64,000 bases of DNA from Rhyzopertha dominica (taxonomy: Eukaryota > Arthropoda > Insecta > Coleoptera > Bostrichidae). Each line of letters opens with the position of its first letter. The first letter of the stretch is position 1. The notes under the pieces are model-generated. The model saw only the letters and a list, made by a program, of their open reading frames with translations, searched no databases and had not been told where the DNA came from. The position numbers were made by a program, and so were the translations under genes. This document shows, piece by piece, positions 13,601 to 24,472 of the stretch. Location: contig QCXZ01000064.1 of NCBI GenBank assembly GCA_025024175.1, positions 56,875,325 through 56,939,324 of the forward strand, read 5' to 3'.

Positions 13601-15917
13601 TACGTAAGGCGTATCTTGACATGGTAGGAAAGAACGTGCATGTACAGCCTCAAAATGGGAATATACAAAGGGCAATTTTTGTCCTTCCGTCTGAATGGGT
13701 AATAACCACTGTAAGCCACTTGCTTTAGGGCTAGTTGAATAATGGAAGATCAAGTTATACCTACAATAAAAAATAGTTTTACACACTGTAAAATTTTGCT
13801 CGAACTCGTTTACGGAATGAGAGATTAAAGACTAAAAACAATATTAAAAGAACAAAAAAGTACATGTTAACCGCCGTTAGGCCCGGACCTACATCCAACG
13901 AGCCACTAATGAGCACGATCCGTTGAGTCGTTTTCGAGCTTTGAGTGTGACAGACATCAAGCGGACAATAGTGCCTTTGGAAAATGCTCTAAAATAGGCG
14001 AAATTGAGTTTTACCATTCTACAGTAGTTGCAAAAATATACAAACAGAAAAGAATTTAAAACTTACTTAAATTAAATAGAACCTATTATATTTTTTAGAT
14101 ATCGTTAAATCAAACTATTTGTACAAATTTTCAATAGCATTTCCTATACCTAAAATTGATGGATTCAAAAATAAATACCAGTTTTGTTTCAACTTCCATG
14201 TTATACAAAAGCTATTTAATTTTTTTCTACAAGTCGCAGTACTGGTAAAGGACACCATTAAAAAACTAAACATTTCTAGATTTTTGTTTATCTACACAAT
14301 GCTACTTTCTACAGTAGAATTTCAAAGTAGAATATTACATAGTTTACGTGTAGATAATAGCATAATCTACATGACGTATTCTATGCGTCCATCACTGTTC
14401 ATTTAGAAGTGTTTCCAAGCTAAACGATGAATACTCCATATGTTACATTGCAAGTGTATTAGGGAAAATCATTCTAGCATAAGTCTTTAGATTAGAGGAT
14501 TAGATTGCTTAATTTTGTAAAACTTGGCAAACACCATAATGACATTTTATTGCCTAGTAGAAAAACAATTAAGCAATGTAAACCAAGTAGAAGAAATTAA
14601 ACTGTCAAGTCTATTCAAATAATGCTTCTAGCATAGTAATAATATTAAAAAACCAAAAATATCGAAACCACCCTAACACCAAGATAAAGGATCTTACATT
14701 CGACGACCAGGACAATAAAGGAGAAATGGAAGTACTAATCAAAATGACAATTTCTTCTCGCTCTCAGAAACAGAAGAATCACTAGCAATTTGTTAAAAAA
14801 TGAGTTGTTAGTGGTTCTCATAATGTAGCAATTTAATATTTAAAGACATATCTTACCATGTACCACTCTTAATAAACAGAGCTCTATGGTTGACCGTTGA
14901 AAATAGGTTCCGCTTCGCTTTTCTTTATAATGTTCATGAAATTTTAATCAATAAATCTCTCCGTTGACAATAAATTAATCTCTTGTATGCCATATGCCAA
15001 GACGTATGTGGTAATTAGGAGTAGAAGAGGAGCTATAAAGTACTACAGCCACACTGGAATGACTTATTCTGGAGCTTTAGTTAGATATCTTAACCTTTAT
15101 TTCCATACCTGCCATAAAATTTAAATTAAGTTATGTTTGCCAGAAAAATATTTTAAAGTATTGCATAAATCATATTTGTAAGTTGCTTCAATTTTGTTGT
15201 TATTGTTGCTGTTTAAGATTAGGAAACTGGTGCGTTCATTTCGTCAAGGAATTAAATTTTGTGATGAGACTAGTCGCACTAGTAACATTTTTTGTAATAT
15301 AATGTCATTGCTGATATAGGACAGTAAAAATAGCTTTTATTTAAAGTGATCTTGGTATACCTAGCAGAGTTTTGGAAAACTGGGTTCTCTACTGAACACA
15401 GACTTGTGAGCATGAAAAAACATTCAAAATTAACTTTTTTAAGCTGGTGTACCAATTGCAGTTACTTCATAGGGAAATTGATAAAAACAGTTCTACCTAC
15501 ACGTTGCTATCCTTTGGTGGCAATTCCACAGTTAGTTTGGATCCAAATTCTCCAACAGCTTCTGACATGTTGAATGCTAAGGATTTATTTTTCATTTCTG
15601 TTTCGTAGATGCTGCTAATACAAAGATCTTTTGCGTCCAGAACCTTCCATAATAAACAAATTAGTAAACCCCATTCGGAGTTTAAAAGTAACAACCATTC
15701 TTACGACTTCATTAACATTTTTGTCAAGCTTGTTGATAATGAGATTTACAGTTCCAGAGAATACCTTTCGTTCAAAATCAACATCCAGCGACATTGAAAT
15801 GTGAGTAACTATAGCTAAATCTGTGCAAACAGTCAGATAAGTAAACAAAAATATATGATATGAAAACGTACCTGGTCTAGAAAATGAACTGGGATCCACA
15901 GGACTAAATGTTTCCAT
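4657..15917 (-). CDS. LTA4H: Leukotriene A4 hydrolase / aminopeptidase (M1 family), tandem copy 1
   Basis: Bifunctional zinc metalloenzyme of the M1 family: a cytosolic aminopeptidase that in vertebrates also hydrolyses leukotriene A4 to B4. Coding exons on the minus strand are 15872-15917, 15705-15820, 15501-15643, 13580-13760, 13152-13523, 12893-13099, 5650-5794 and 4657-5291. The sum is 1,845 nt, 614 aa plus stop, with GT-AG borders and continuous reading phase. The GGMEN substrate motif falls at residues 271-275. The zinc site HEISH..(18)..E has ligands His298, His302 and Glu321 with catalytic Glu299. Tyr386 matches human catalytic Tyr383 and GRMK near the C-terminus matches human Arg563/Lys565. 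The exon structure is that of copy 2, except three extra codons in exon 5. One N lies in the last exon (4682). Intron 6 (5795-12892) is swollen by transposons. Family and intactness are secure; lipid activity in an insect is unproven. Confidence 0.95.
6257..6660 (+). repeat. Left terminal inverted repeat of the intronic mariner-type element
   Basis: Pairs with 8165-8562. The outer ~230 bp match closely and the inner part is more diverged, with small gaps. It includes a conserved block around the AAAGCTTATT sequence at about 6461-6470. Confidence 0.85.
6843..7933 (-). pseudogene. Mariner/IS630-superfamily transposase, frameshifted
   Basis: The reading frame starts at the ATG complementary to 7931-7933 and ends at the TAA at 6843-6845. 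The N-terminal part (7739-7933) looks like the helix-turn-helix region of insect mariner-type transposases ([11 protein letters not shown]...[13 protein letters not shown]). The middle part (7471-7725) carries a second DNA-binding segment. The C-terminal part (6843-7307) has the DDE core: [10 protein letters not shown] with the second Asp, then [17 protein letters not shown] with the third Asp 36 residues later. The first Asp (FSDE) lies near 7470. Frame is lost at an A run near 7740, twice around 7450-7480 and again near 7310-7380, so the copy is dead unless some breaks are assembly errors. The exact family is uncertain. Confidence 0.87.
8165..8562 (-). repeat. Right terminal inverted repeat of the intronic mariner-type element
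   Basis: Inverted partner of 6257-6660; it ends ...AAAATCACCCTG followed by TA. Confidence 0.85.
8590..10010 (+). mobile_element. Old, heavily mutated Penelope-like element remnant
   Basis: Translated fragments in shifting plus-strand frames recall a Penelope-like reverse transcriptase: an [24 protein letters not shown] stretch near 8810-8880, [20 protein letters not shown] near 8950-9010, and a stretch near 9300-9470 matching the [12 protein letters not shown] region of the younger PLE. A GIY-YIG endonuclease trace follows at 9735-9800 ([13 protein letters not shown]). Stops and frameshifts are everywhere. It begins just beyond the right end of the mariner-type element, and the younger PLE begins about 100 bp downstream, so three elements are packed together in the intron. 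Confidence 0.75.
10085..12360 (+). mobile_element. Penelope-like retroelement, nearly full length but frameshifted (RT + GIY-YIG)
   Basis: Penelope-like elements encode a telomerase-related reverse transcriptase joined to a GIY-YIG nuclease. An N-terminal region is readable from about 10130 ([17 protein letters not shown], then FLKRCRD). The RT core lies in 10570-11523, with motif A FDVVSLF, motif [11 protein letters not shown] and the catalytic YVDD at about 11491-11502. After a frameshift near 11510 the thumb region continues (11529-11735), with a further shift near 11690. The GIY-YIG domain lies at 12030-12350 ([11 protein letters not shown]...LKEHI) and ends with a stop at 12348-12350. 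There are at least four frame breaks and one N (about 11252). The element lies opposite in orientation to the host LTA4H gene. Confidence 0.9.
12361..12660 (+). other. 3' tail of the Penelope-like element with small hairpins
   Basis: Non-coding sequence after the nuclease stop. It contains a six-pair hairpin (GATTAC...GTAATC) directly followed by GAAACGTC near 12520-12545, and a perfect 8-bp-arm hairpin CTGGATGACTCATCCAG at 12615-12631. The boundary of the element is not clear. Confidence 0.45.
13761..15500. other. Intron 3 of LTA4H copy 1
   Basis: AT-rich intron between coding exons 3 and 4. I see no conserved coding stretch, RNA gene or intact element. Open frames here are short and have low-complexity composition. 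Confidence 0.6.
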
Positions 15918-18135
15918 TATTGAAAAGACGAAAATATATATGTCTGATAAATCATGATTATACAACCAGTGCAATGTTACAATAGCTACATACTTGCAAT
16001 AATAACTAATAACAACTTTTGCATTGCAAATTTGACTTTATATACAAATGAACTGCGAGATGCGTCATAATAAAGGTATAATTGCAGGATAGTTATAACT
16101 ACTCGTGTTAATTAGAACTACTCGTTTTTTGGGGGAAATAAAAAATGAGCTTTTCCAATTCTTTTTTATCTGATTATATTATACTTCCGCAAGGACTACA
16201 CACAGAAAGTAAACTTTTCCTTTGAACCGTGGCTGCCTAAAAATGAGCTCGTGAAATACGGTGTAGTTCGAACTCGGCTACCTAGTTTAGGAATGTATTT
16301 CCCTTTCTGATTATGGACTAACATTTTAAGTTCGACTTATTCTTCCTCTCTTAATAGATATTTTAATTATCTTCATTTTAGATCACCTTCGAAAAGACAT
16401 TAGTAGAATAGAGAGAACTTACAAAACAGAATTTTTCAACGTTTACTTTTGTGTGCACAGAGAAGTTTTAGTAAATGATTGCTTTGCCTTGCATTTTCCA
16501 ACCCTTTCAATCTTAGACATATATCTAAAATCGCCACGTTTTTTCCTCAAAGATTTTTATGGGAAGTGGAAAGGCCAGTTAAAAGTTACCTCTCAATATT
16601 TCTGAATCCAGCAATTGTGTCATACTTCTTATCAGTTTTAATTCTATATTCCTCAAGGACAATATAAAGTTCACTTCTGCTCTTGACTAGAGCAACACAT
16701 ACAAATTAGTTTAGTTTGTATTCTATAGTTTTCTAATAGTTATTAAAATTTTTTGTATTGGTTTGTGAATGACAACTTAAACAAAATTTATTTAAGTCCC
16801 TTTAATTAATACATAATTGGTACATAAGTATAGTTACAATAAATAATAGCAAAAAGTTCCATTTCTGTGCACAGAGATTTAATTTTTTTATTGTTATTAA
16901 TGGTAAATATATGTTTATTGAATACTTAAATAATCCTTCCAATTAGTTGTAAATATCTTCGAAAATTAATATACAGTTATTTCAAAGGGCCCTGGTAATC
17001 AGTAATTAGGTATATACAATCTAGACATCTTCAACTATGTACATTTAGAGTAATTTACAAAAATTAAGAGTAAGGGGATCCAAAAATACTAACCATTTGC
17101 AAACTTTCAGCTGAAAACATGAATATTTTGTGAGTCAGTTTTTAAACCATTAACCCAGCTAATTTTTGACCTAATTATAATTTATTTTTAAACTGAAAAT
17201 AATTCTAGATTGTATGTAAAAAATATGTTAAAAACATATTCTGCACTTATCAAAATAATCTTTTTTTAAGTAATTTTAAAATTATTGTACCATGGCTACT
17301 TAAAAAATGAAATAAATAATATAATAAAATAGGCATGTTTATAACACATTCTTTAACCATAGATTCCAGAAAAATGTTTTTCTCAAAACAGCAATGGTTG
17401 AACGGGAAATAGCAAGAACAGCAAAAATTATGGTTATTTTTTTGACGCCAAATATGAAAAAAATTATGGTAAAGAATTTTGTCAATATTCATCACACATA
17501 TATAGTAATTTTTCATGCTGAATACGTCTGTATTTTATTTTATCCCGATGCCATCTAAGGCAATTTTGACTATTTAGAATTTGGAAAACTAAAAATTTTG
17601 GAGTGTCCGGTTCATGTGAAATGTTTATGTTATTCTTGTTGTAATATGGAGAAATATCACTTAGTACTTCTAAACCTAATTAGTCGTATGAGATATGTCG
17701 GCATTTTAACTGCATACTAGCGCAAACTACATTCCAAAAACAGATAGGGTTAATATTTTACTACACGATAAGTATATGAATGCGAATTTTAGATTCAGCT
17801 TGAATATCAAATTATCTGATGCAATGACAGGTTTATTTAAAAATACAACATAAATTCATTTTCCTTTAACCTCAGGAATTTCTAAAGTGAATGTCCAAAT
17901 TGTTTGAAAAGTACTTCCATAACATTTTGTTGGATTAACATTTTACATAGTTTTTCTGGGCCTCCTAGTAATTAAATTAATATAGCTTTGATAAGGCTCT
18001 TGACAACTCTATTCTGTAATAATAAATGACATGAAATCGTCTGTAATATAGAAAAGGGATTAGAGGTCAAGCAATGAAGCTACACACAAGTAAATAATAT
18101 ATTTCAAATAGCTCTGAAAAATATCCTTTAAATAA
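15918..18135. other. Spacer between the two LTA4H copies
   Basis: About 2.2 kb of AT-rich DNA between the start codon of copy 1 and the stop codon of copy 2. It must hold the 3' end of copy 2 and the promoter of copy 1. No protein-like open frame or clear transposon was recognised. Confidence 0.6.
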
Positions 18136-21100
18136 TCACTCAGTTAAATGCAAATCCTTTGCTACAGTATGGGCAAGGACACGCATCATGTATTTTTCAT
18201 TAGCCTTGAAATTTTCAGTGGCTCTGGCCCTCACTGCTTCCCAAGCATACAGGTCTCTGTATATCGGCCTGACATACTTCATTCTCCCAATCTGGTTAAT
18301 CCACTTCAGTGCCTGATCAACCTTTTCCTCCCAATGTGCTTTTAAACCCGTCCTCAGCCAACGGTATCTCAGTTCACAATTCTTTGCGTCTTTAAGCTTA
18401 AAGGTATCTTCCAAAATCTTTAACTTGGCAACTGTTAAAGGTTTTGATGATTCCATGAAATTTTGCAATAAAAATATTTTCTGATCTGTAGTCAAGTTTT
18501 TGAAATCCTCCTCGGTTATTGGAATTGCTTCAGATTCGTTCCAGTTTACAATACGCTCCTGCAAAGCGTAACATGCTTTTGCCAAAGTATCATCATATTC
18601 TGGTATGACGGGTGGCATTCCTGGAGAATGCAGCCATGTATTCCAATCAATTTGTTTTATTCCGTTATTATCTTTAAAATAGTCTTCGAAGAATGTTTTA
18701 AAATCATTAGTGTCAATCGATTTATACTTGTAGGTATCAAAATACTTGCGCAAGAATTCTTCAAATGTCGCTGAAAATTTGACAAAATATAGTTTTGAAA
18801 TAGCTATTTTTTTTTATATTTATGCTAACCTGGTCCACCAACAACATTTTCTAGATATCTAAGGAATGTATATCCTTTTTCATAAGGAATAAGGGAAAAT
18901 GAATCGTCAGGATGCACTCCAGTTAAATTAACCACTAGATCTGTCAGGGGATTGTCACTTCCAAGGGTTTTTACCTATAAAGCATTGAAGATACAAATTA
19001 ATGATTACTAAAAACCTGATTTATCATTTTCAGGAAATTACACACACTTTTCATTATATTTAATGTTTCTTAATATTACATTTTAGTTTTAATAATCATT
19101 GTTATTATACATAATAAGTATTTTGAATAAACTATAAATAGCGACTAAAGGAAACACACCTTAGATCATGCTATGAAGCATTTAATGTATTTTATTTATT
19201 TTGAAATATCAAAATTAAACAAGATCTTTGATATTTTGATAAAATCAATAAACCACGATGTGACCTAAATTTTTAAATCAACTAGTATAAAATAAATATG
19301 ATACTAATACATAGTAAGGTAACTATCCTGTTGTCTTCCTTAAAATTAATTAAAATATAAAAAAAATATGTACCTCTTCAAAATAGTTTTAAAAATGCAG
19401 AAAGCGAGATATGTTGTGTGTTTATGAACAGGAACAAATAACAGTAAAAAAGTAGTAGTGATAGTCAGTAGTTTACATTTCTTAACCTACTGTGACGTGA
19501 AATAGGATTTTTCTAAAAAAATTAAGTGTACTTTTACTCTTTGCCATACAGATCTAAAATCTTGGAAACTGCCACTTTTCTGTAAAAATGCATGGTCATA
19601 CAAGATAAGTTTCTCTGGTTTGATTTCATGCTTCAATAAACTACAGCTTTCTTAGACTTTACAAAAGTGGTCATCATTGCCATTTTTAATGTCAGCATGT
19701 AACTAGCGTCCTCTGCATTCAGGTACAAACCAGGTTAAAAATTAGGTTTCCTGTACCAAAAAACTAGGCATGCAAGTTTTTAGTTCAATTTATCTTTTCT
19801 AGATAAACAGGGTGGCCTACATATAGAATATAATGTTAATATCTCTAACAAATGTAGAAGATAAAAGTTTTTTTAGCAATTTTTTCACACAATATGGTGC
19901 ATTTTTGCAGTTATTTCAACTTTGTTTTAAATAGCACCAAACTATTTTCTGTTGAATTTTAAAACCAGTTCATTTTTGTGTATAAGAATATGTGAATTTT
20001 CAATGGGTTTGTTATAGAAAATTTCTGTAAAAATACAATAAACTAAGTTCAAGAGAACTGCCGAAGAGAGGGCCATGCCATGTAAATTTTGTCAAAATAA
20101 CATTAGTGAAAAAGCAAAAATAACAGCTGTCCCTTGTTCTTTGTGAAGATTGGTTAAAAATTATTATTTTGACTATCAGTACTGCCACAAGTCAGTTTCA
20201 CAGAACAGAAAGAATTCAAAATTTAATAATAATTGAATACATCAATTCCAAAAGAAAGCAAATCGAAGCCTGCACCTTTTTTTAATAAACTCCATCTTAA
20301 CTGTCAGTGATATGTGATTATGAATTTTGCTGATTTTTTTTTGTCACAGCTTTCCAGTAAAAGAAACAAAATAATTCTTTTTATGTGAACAATTTCAAAA
20401 CTTTATAAACACTTACTGTCTCTCGCAATTCACTCAATCCCAGCGAAGCTTCAAAATCCTGGCTTTGGCTGCCTGAAAGTCTTCCCTTGATCTTACGCTC
20501 GACAAACATCGTAAAGCCTTCGTTCAACCAAAAGTGTTCAAAGTTCTTATTGGTTATTAAATTTCCAGTCCAGCTGTGAGAAATCTCATGTGCCACAACT
20601 GTTGCCAGCGAACGATCACCAGCCTGCAAGTAATCCACCAGGTAATCACAGGTATTGCAATCAATAAGAATTTTTGCAAATTACAATAAGTGTTGGTGTA
20701 ACAAATGTTAAACAAGGGTTTTCCATACCGCCATATGGAAAACTAGGCGGCAGCACAAGCAAATCGTAAATGCCCCAAACATAGGGACCACATATTTTTT
20801 CAGCAGTTGTCAACTGGCTCTCGGTTTCTGCAAACTCATAAGCAGCTGCATCTACGACTTCTGCCTCGGCCCAAACGTGTGAACGGGGTCCAATTCTTCG
20901 TGCTTCTAGGGCACCAACTGCAATGGCTACTAAGTACGATGGAACGGGTATATTTTGTTCGAAGTGGAAAAGTGTTTGAATACCAACATCCTTATACTCC
21001 TTCCTAATTGCTGACATCAAGACAACCATGTTATTTGGCGCAGATATCTTCAAATATGCAAAATAATTTCTACAGTAAAAGTTTTCACTAAAATGTACCT

Positions 21101-23147
21101 ACCACTGCAGTATACTTCGTTTTTACATAAGGCGTATCTTGGCAAGGAAGAAAAGAACGTGCATGTATGGCCTGAAATTGCGAAAACACAAATGGCAATT
21201 TTTGTCCGCTTGTTTGCTCGGGTAACAGCCATTGTAAACCACTTGCATTAGGGCTGGTTGAATAGTGGATACTCAAGTTATACCTGGAATTAAGAACAAG
21301 CTTTCTTTATTCCATTGATCAGTTAATACATAGAGCCTTTTTATTGAACAAATTTACAAAAAATTTTGATTACTGTTCAAATTCCAATAGCTTTTTGCAG
21401 AATCATTCCTTAATGATAAAGTTAAATTACAAAATTGTATACAATCTATTGTAATTTCACTTAGAAACAATGTAAAATTAATTATCTTCCTTGGATAGAC
21501 TCATTGCAGTTGTACAAGTGCTGCTGCTCTGGGGTAATTTGTTTTCCCAATGTAGGGAATGTCAGCAATTCGTCAAAATGTTCAATTCTCCTACAGCTTT
21601 TTACAGAATAATATATGACTCAGTATACTGCAGAAAGTAATACCACACAACAAGAGGAGTGATATCTTAATGTAGGTGACAAGCTAGAATTTGCATATCA
21701 TTTCAGCAACTCGAAGATTAAAAAAAATTAAATGGTATTCATTTGGGTAGGTTTGTTGGTGTTGATATCTCAACAAAACAGATTAACTGACAGATTTACT
21801 GATCTATAAAAATTTTTATGTACGTGTTAAATAACTTATAACAGAATAAAACTCGATTACCTACCAAAAATAGAAATAAATCATAAATAGTAAGTAGGTA
21901 ATGGTTTACAGCGTATTTACGGTTTTTGGGTACAAAAAAATAAATATCTGCTCTGCAAACAATTTTTTTATTATTTATTTCGATCTTCTGTTTAAAATCT
22001 TCTCTATAAATCAGCAAATGCCATTAAGTTACTAGAGACTATAGTAGCTAACATGTTTTAGTAAAGATTCACATGTTCGTCTTACAGCATTTAATATATC
22101 TATTCAAGGTGCTAATTTCAAAACTGTCATTCGATAAACCCCCAAAAATTTTTGAAAAATATTACCTACAAATATTTAAAGTAAAAAATATGTAACTAAT
22201 TACTAAATCTAGTTAATAATATTTACCAAGTATGTTTTTTCTACAGGATCTTATTAGTAGTTCAATTATTGACCCAATGACATTAATAGCCTGTGTTAAA
22301 AGACAATTAGACAAAGGAATTTTCATACACCAGTTTATAATCAGAAGTGGTGAAACGGATCGTCCAAAAACTACTTAGATTAAAGTTTAAAAAAATTGTT
22401 CTAGGAATGAAGTATAAAAAAATTTATATCGAAACATGAAGCCTTGTGTCTTTTTTCTGGCTGCTAAAAGTTTTTGAGGACTAGTTAATGAAATGTTATA
22501 ATTTACCAATATATGAAATTCAATGTGTATTAATATGAAATTATAAAAGAATGCATGTAGAACACATGCTGACATTGCTTAGGTCCTAAATGCTTATCCC
22601 TCATTTCTATAACTAACTATGACCATAATAGATTCCTAAGGTATAATACATAAAGTTTGAATTTACTGGGGACATGCTATCATACTACTAAGTACCAAAT
22701 AACTAATGCTAGGAACACTTACACATTGCTTTCTTTCGGTGGCAATTCCACAGTCAGTTTAGATCCAAATTCTCCAACGGCTTCCGAAATGTTGAATGAC
22801 AATGGCTTATTGCTCAATTCAGTTTCGTAAATATTGTTAATTTGGAGATCCTTTGCATCCAGAACCTTTATATAAATGTTAAATGTGTAAATCGTATGCT
22901 GAATTTGAAAACCACAAGAATACTTACTACTTCGTTAACATTTTTGTCAAGCTTGTTGACGGTCAGATTTACACTCCCCGAGAACACTTTTTGCTCAAAG
23001 TTTACATCCAAGGACAACGATATGTGTGTGACTACGGCTAAGTCTGTGAAAATTCGAAAATATTTATGAAATGATGTGAACTGTATGATACAAAAACTTA
23101 CCTGGTCTGGAAAACGAATTTGGATCTGCAGGACTAAATCTTTCCAT
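18136..23147 (-). CDS. LTA4H: Leukotriene A4 hydrolase / aminopeptidase (M1 family), tandem copy 2
   Basis: Coding exons on the minus strand are 23102-23147, 22928-23043, 22723-22865, 21103-21283, 20685-21047, 20417-20623, 18830-18974 and 18136-18770. They total 1,836 nt, 611 aa plus stop, which is the human length. Residue numbers coincide with the human enzyme: GGMEN at 268-272, zinc ligands His295, His299 and Glu318, catalytic Glu296, Asp375, Tyr383, Arg563 and Lys565. Human Tyr378, the residue labelled by leukotriene A4 during suicide inactivation, is Phe378 here and the equivalent Phe381 in copy 1. The start ATG opens the [14 protein letters not shown] sequence, matching copy 1. Exon lengths equal those of copy 1 in seven of eight exons, so the pair is a tandem duplication. 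In the zinc-site exon the copies differ at about six of 69 residues. No break is seen. Confidence 0.96.
18975..20416. other. Intron 6 of LTA4H copy 2
   Basis: AT-rich intron corresponding to the 7.1-kb transposon-filled intron of copy 1, here only 1.4 kb. No gene or clear element is seen, so it gives the approximate unexpanded intron length. Confidence 0.6.
21284..22722. other. Intron 3 of LTA4H copy 2
   Basis: AT-rich intron with no recognisable gene, RNA or mobile element. Confidence 0.55.
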
Positions 23148-23724
23148 CGTGGATACCATACAGAATATACCTACCAATAAAATACTAACTAGGTAATAGA
23201 TACAAAAAATTAAAATGCTTTGTCCGTCACAATTATATTATACAGCCTTTTCAGCACGTACAACTAAACACGCCCACTACTTTGCCAGTAAAAACTATAT
23301 TTTATGCATTATTGTTACTGTATAGAGGGAATGAACAGCACGGAACACCTGTCACCTGACTGCGAAGAAAGAACTACTGCACTATCATCAGAACTATGAA
23401 CATGGAACAGTAGAACTACTGCTAATTAGTTAGAACTACTATTCTTCTCCACTACTACATACGTCATGTTGAGATGAGAAAAAAAAGCATACGGGGATAA
23501 AAAAAATCAGTTAATCTTAATCAAAACGTAATAACTAACACCGGCAAAAGGACCAGTAGCATATGAATTTTAAAAGTGAGTTATTAGAGCTATTGCTGTT
23601 TATTAGAACCGCTCCTTCAGTAATCAACTAATCAACACATAAGGTGCAACATAATACATGCTGTAAAATACTCATTGCAGTTGCTATTTCATAAAGGTTT
23701 TGCCGACCAAAATTCGCATATATA

Positions 23725-24470
23725 CAGGGTGTTCACGCTAACAGTCTACAATAGCTAACTTTTTTATTCGACGACGTAGACTAGTGATTTAAAGGAGAAA
23801 GTTTATTGATTTTTCGAGAATTTGGCGGTGTTCCCAAAAAATACAATTGAACGTCATCTGTTAAAGATATTGACTACAAGTTTGTTATTTTAAATAGAAC
23901 GACCCCGCTTTTTATAGCGCATTCGATTCACCACATCAAATTAAACAAAAAGCCTTAAGATACCAACACCCTATAGACATTTGTTTTTGAGATATTTCAG
24001 TTAATATATGATTTGTGTTCACGAAACAGTCAACAATAGCTATTTTTTTATTTGAATTTTTTGTAAATACCATCAAAATATACTTCTCGAAAAATCAAGA
24101 AACTTTCCAGTTTAAACCATTATTCTAAGATTTCAAATAAAAAAGTTAGCTATTGTAGACTCTTTCGTGAACACAAATCATATTACCTGAAATATCTCAA
24201 AAACAAATTACTGTAGGGTAGTGGTACCTTAGTATTATTTTGTTTAATCCGACGCCCTTAATCGAGTGCGCTATAAAAATGGAGTCATTCTATTTAATTT
24301 AACAAACTTGTAGTCAATATCTCGACAGATGATGTTCAATTGGTTTTTTTTTTTGCAAATACCGTCAAATTCTTCTCGAAAAATCAAGAAACTTTCCCAT
24401 TTAAATCACTATAGTTTACGACGTCAAATAAAAAGGTTTGCTATTGTAGACTGTTAGCGTGAACGCCCTG
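23725..24470. mobile_element. Non-coding fold-back element (MITE-like) with an inner palindrome
   Basis: The outer ends are inverted copies (CAGGGTGTTCACGCTAACAG at 23725 and its complement ending at 24470) flanked by TA. A second inverted pair sits in the middle: arms at about 24004-24042 and 24150-24188, built on TTTGTGTTCACGAAA. The inner arms share the GTTCACG...CAATAGCT core with the outer ends. There is no coding capacity. It is probably mobilised in trans by a TA-targeting transposase. Confidence 0.85.
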
Positions 24471-24472
24471 TA

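Noticed and set aside
14119..14406. 95-codon plus-strand frame in an LTA4H intron
   Set aside because: Low-complexity Phe/Ile/Leu-rich composition from AT-rich DNA, no domain, no splice context.
17250..17516. 88-codon minus-strand frame between the LTA4H copies
   Set aside because: Composition typical of random AT-rich sequence; no homology recognised.
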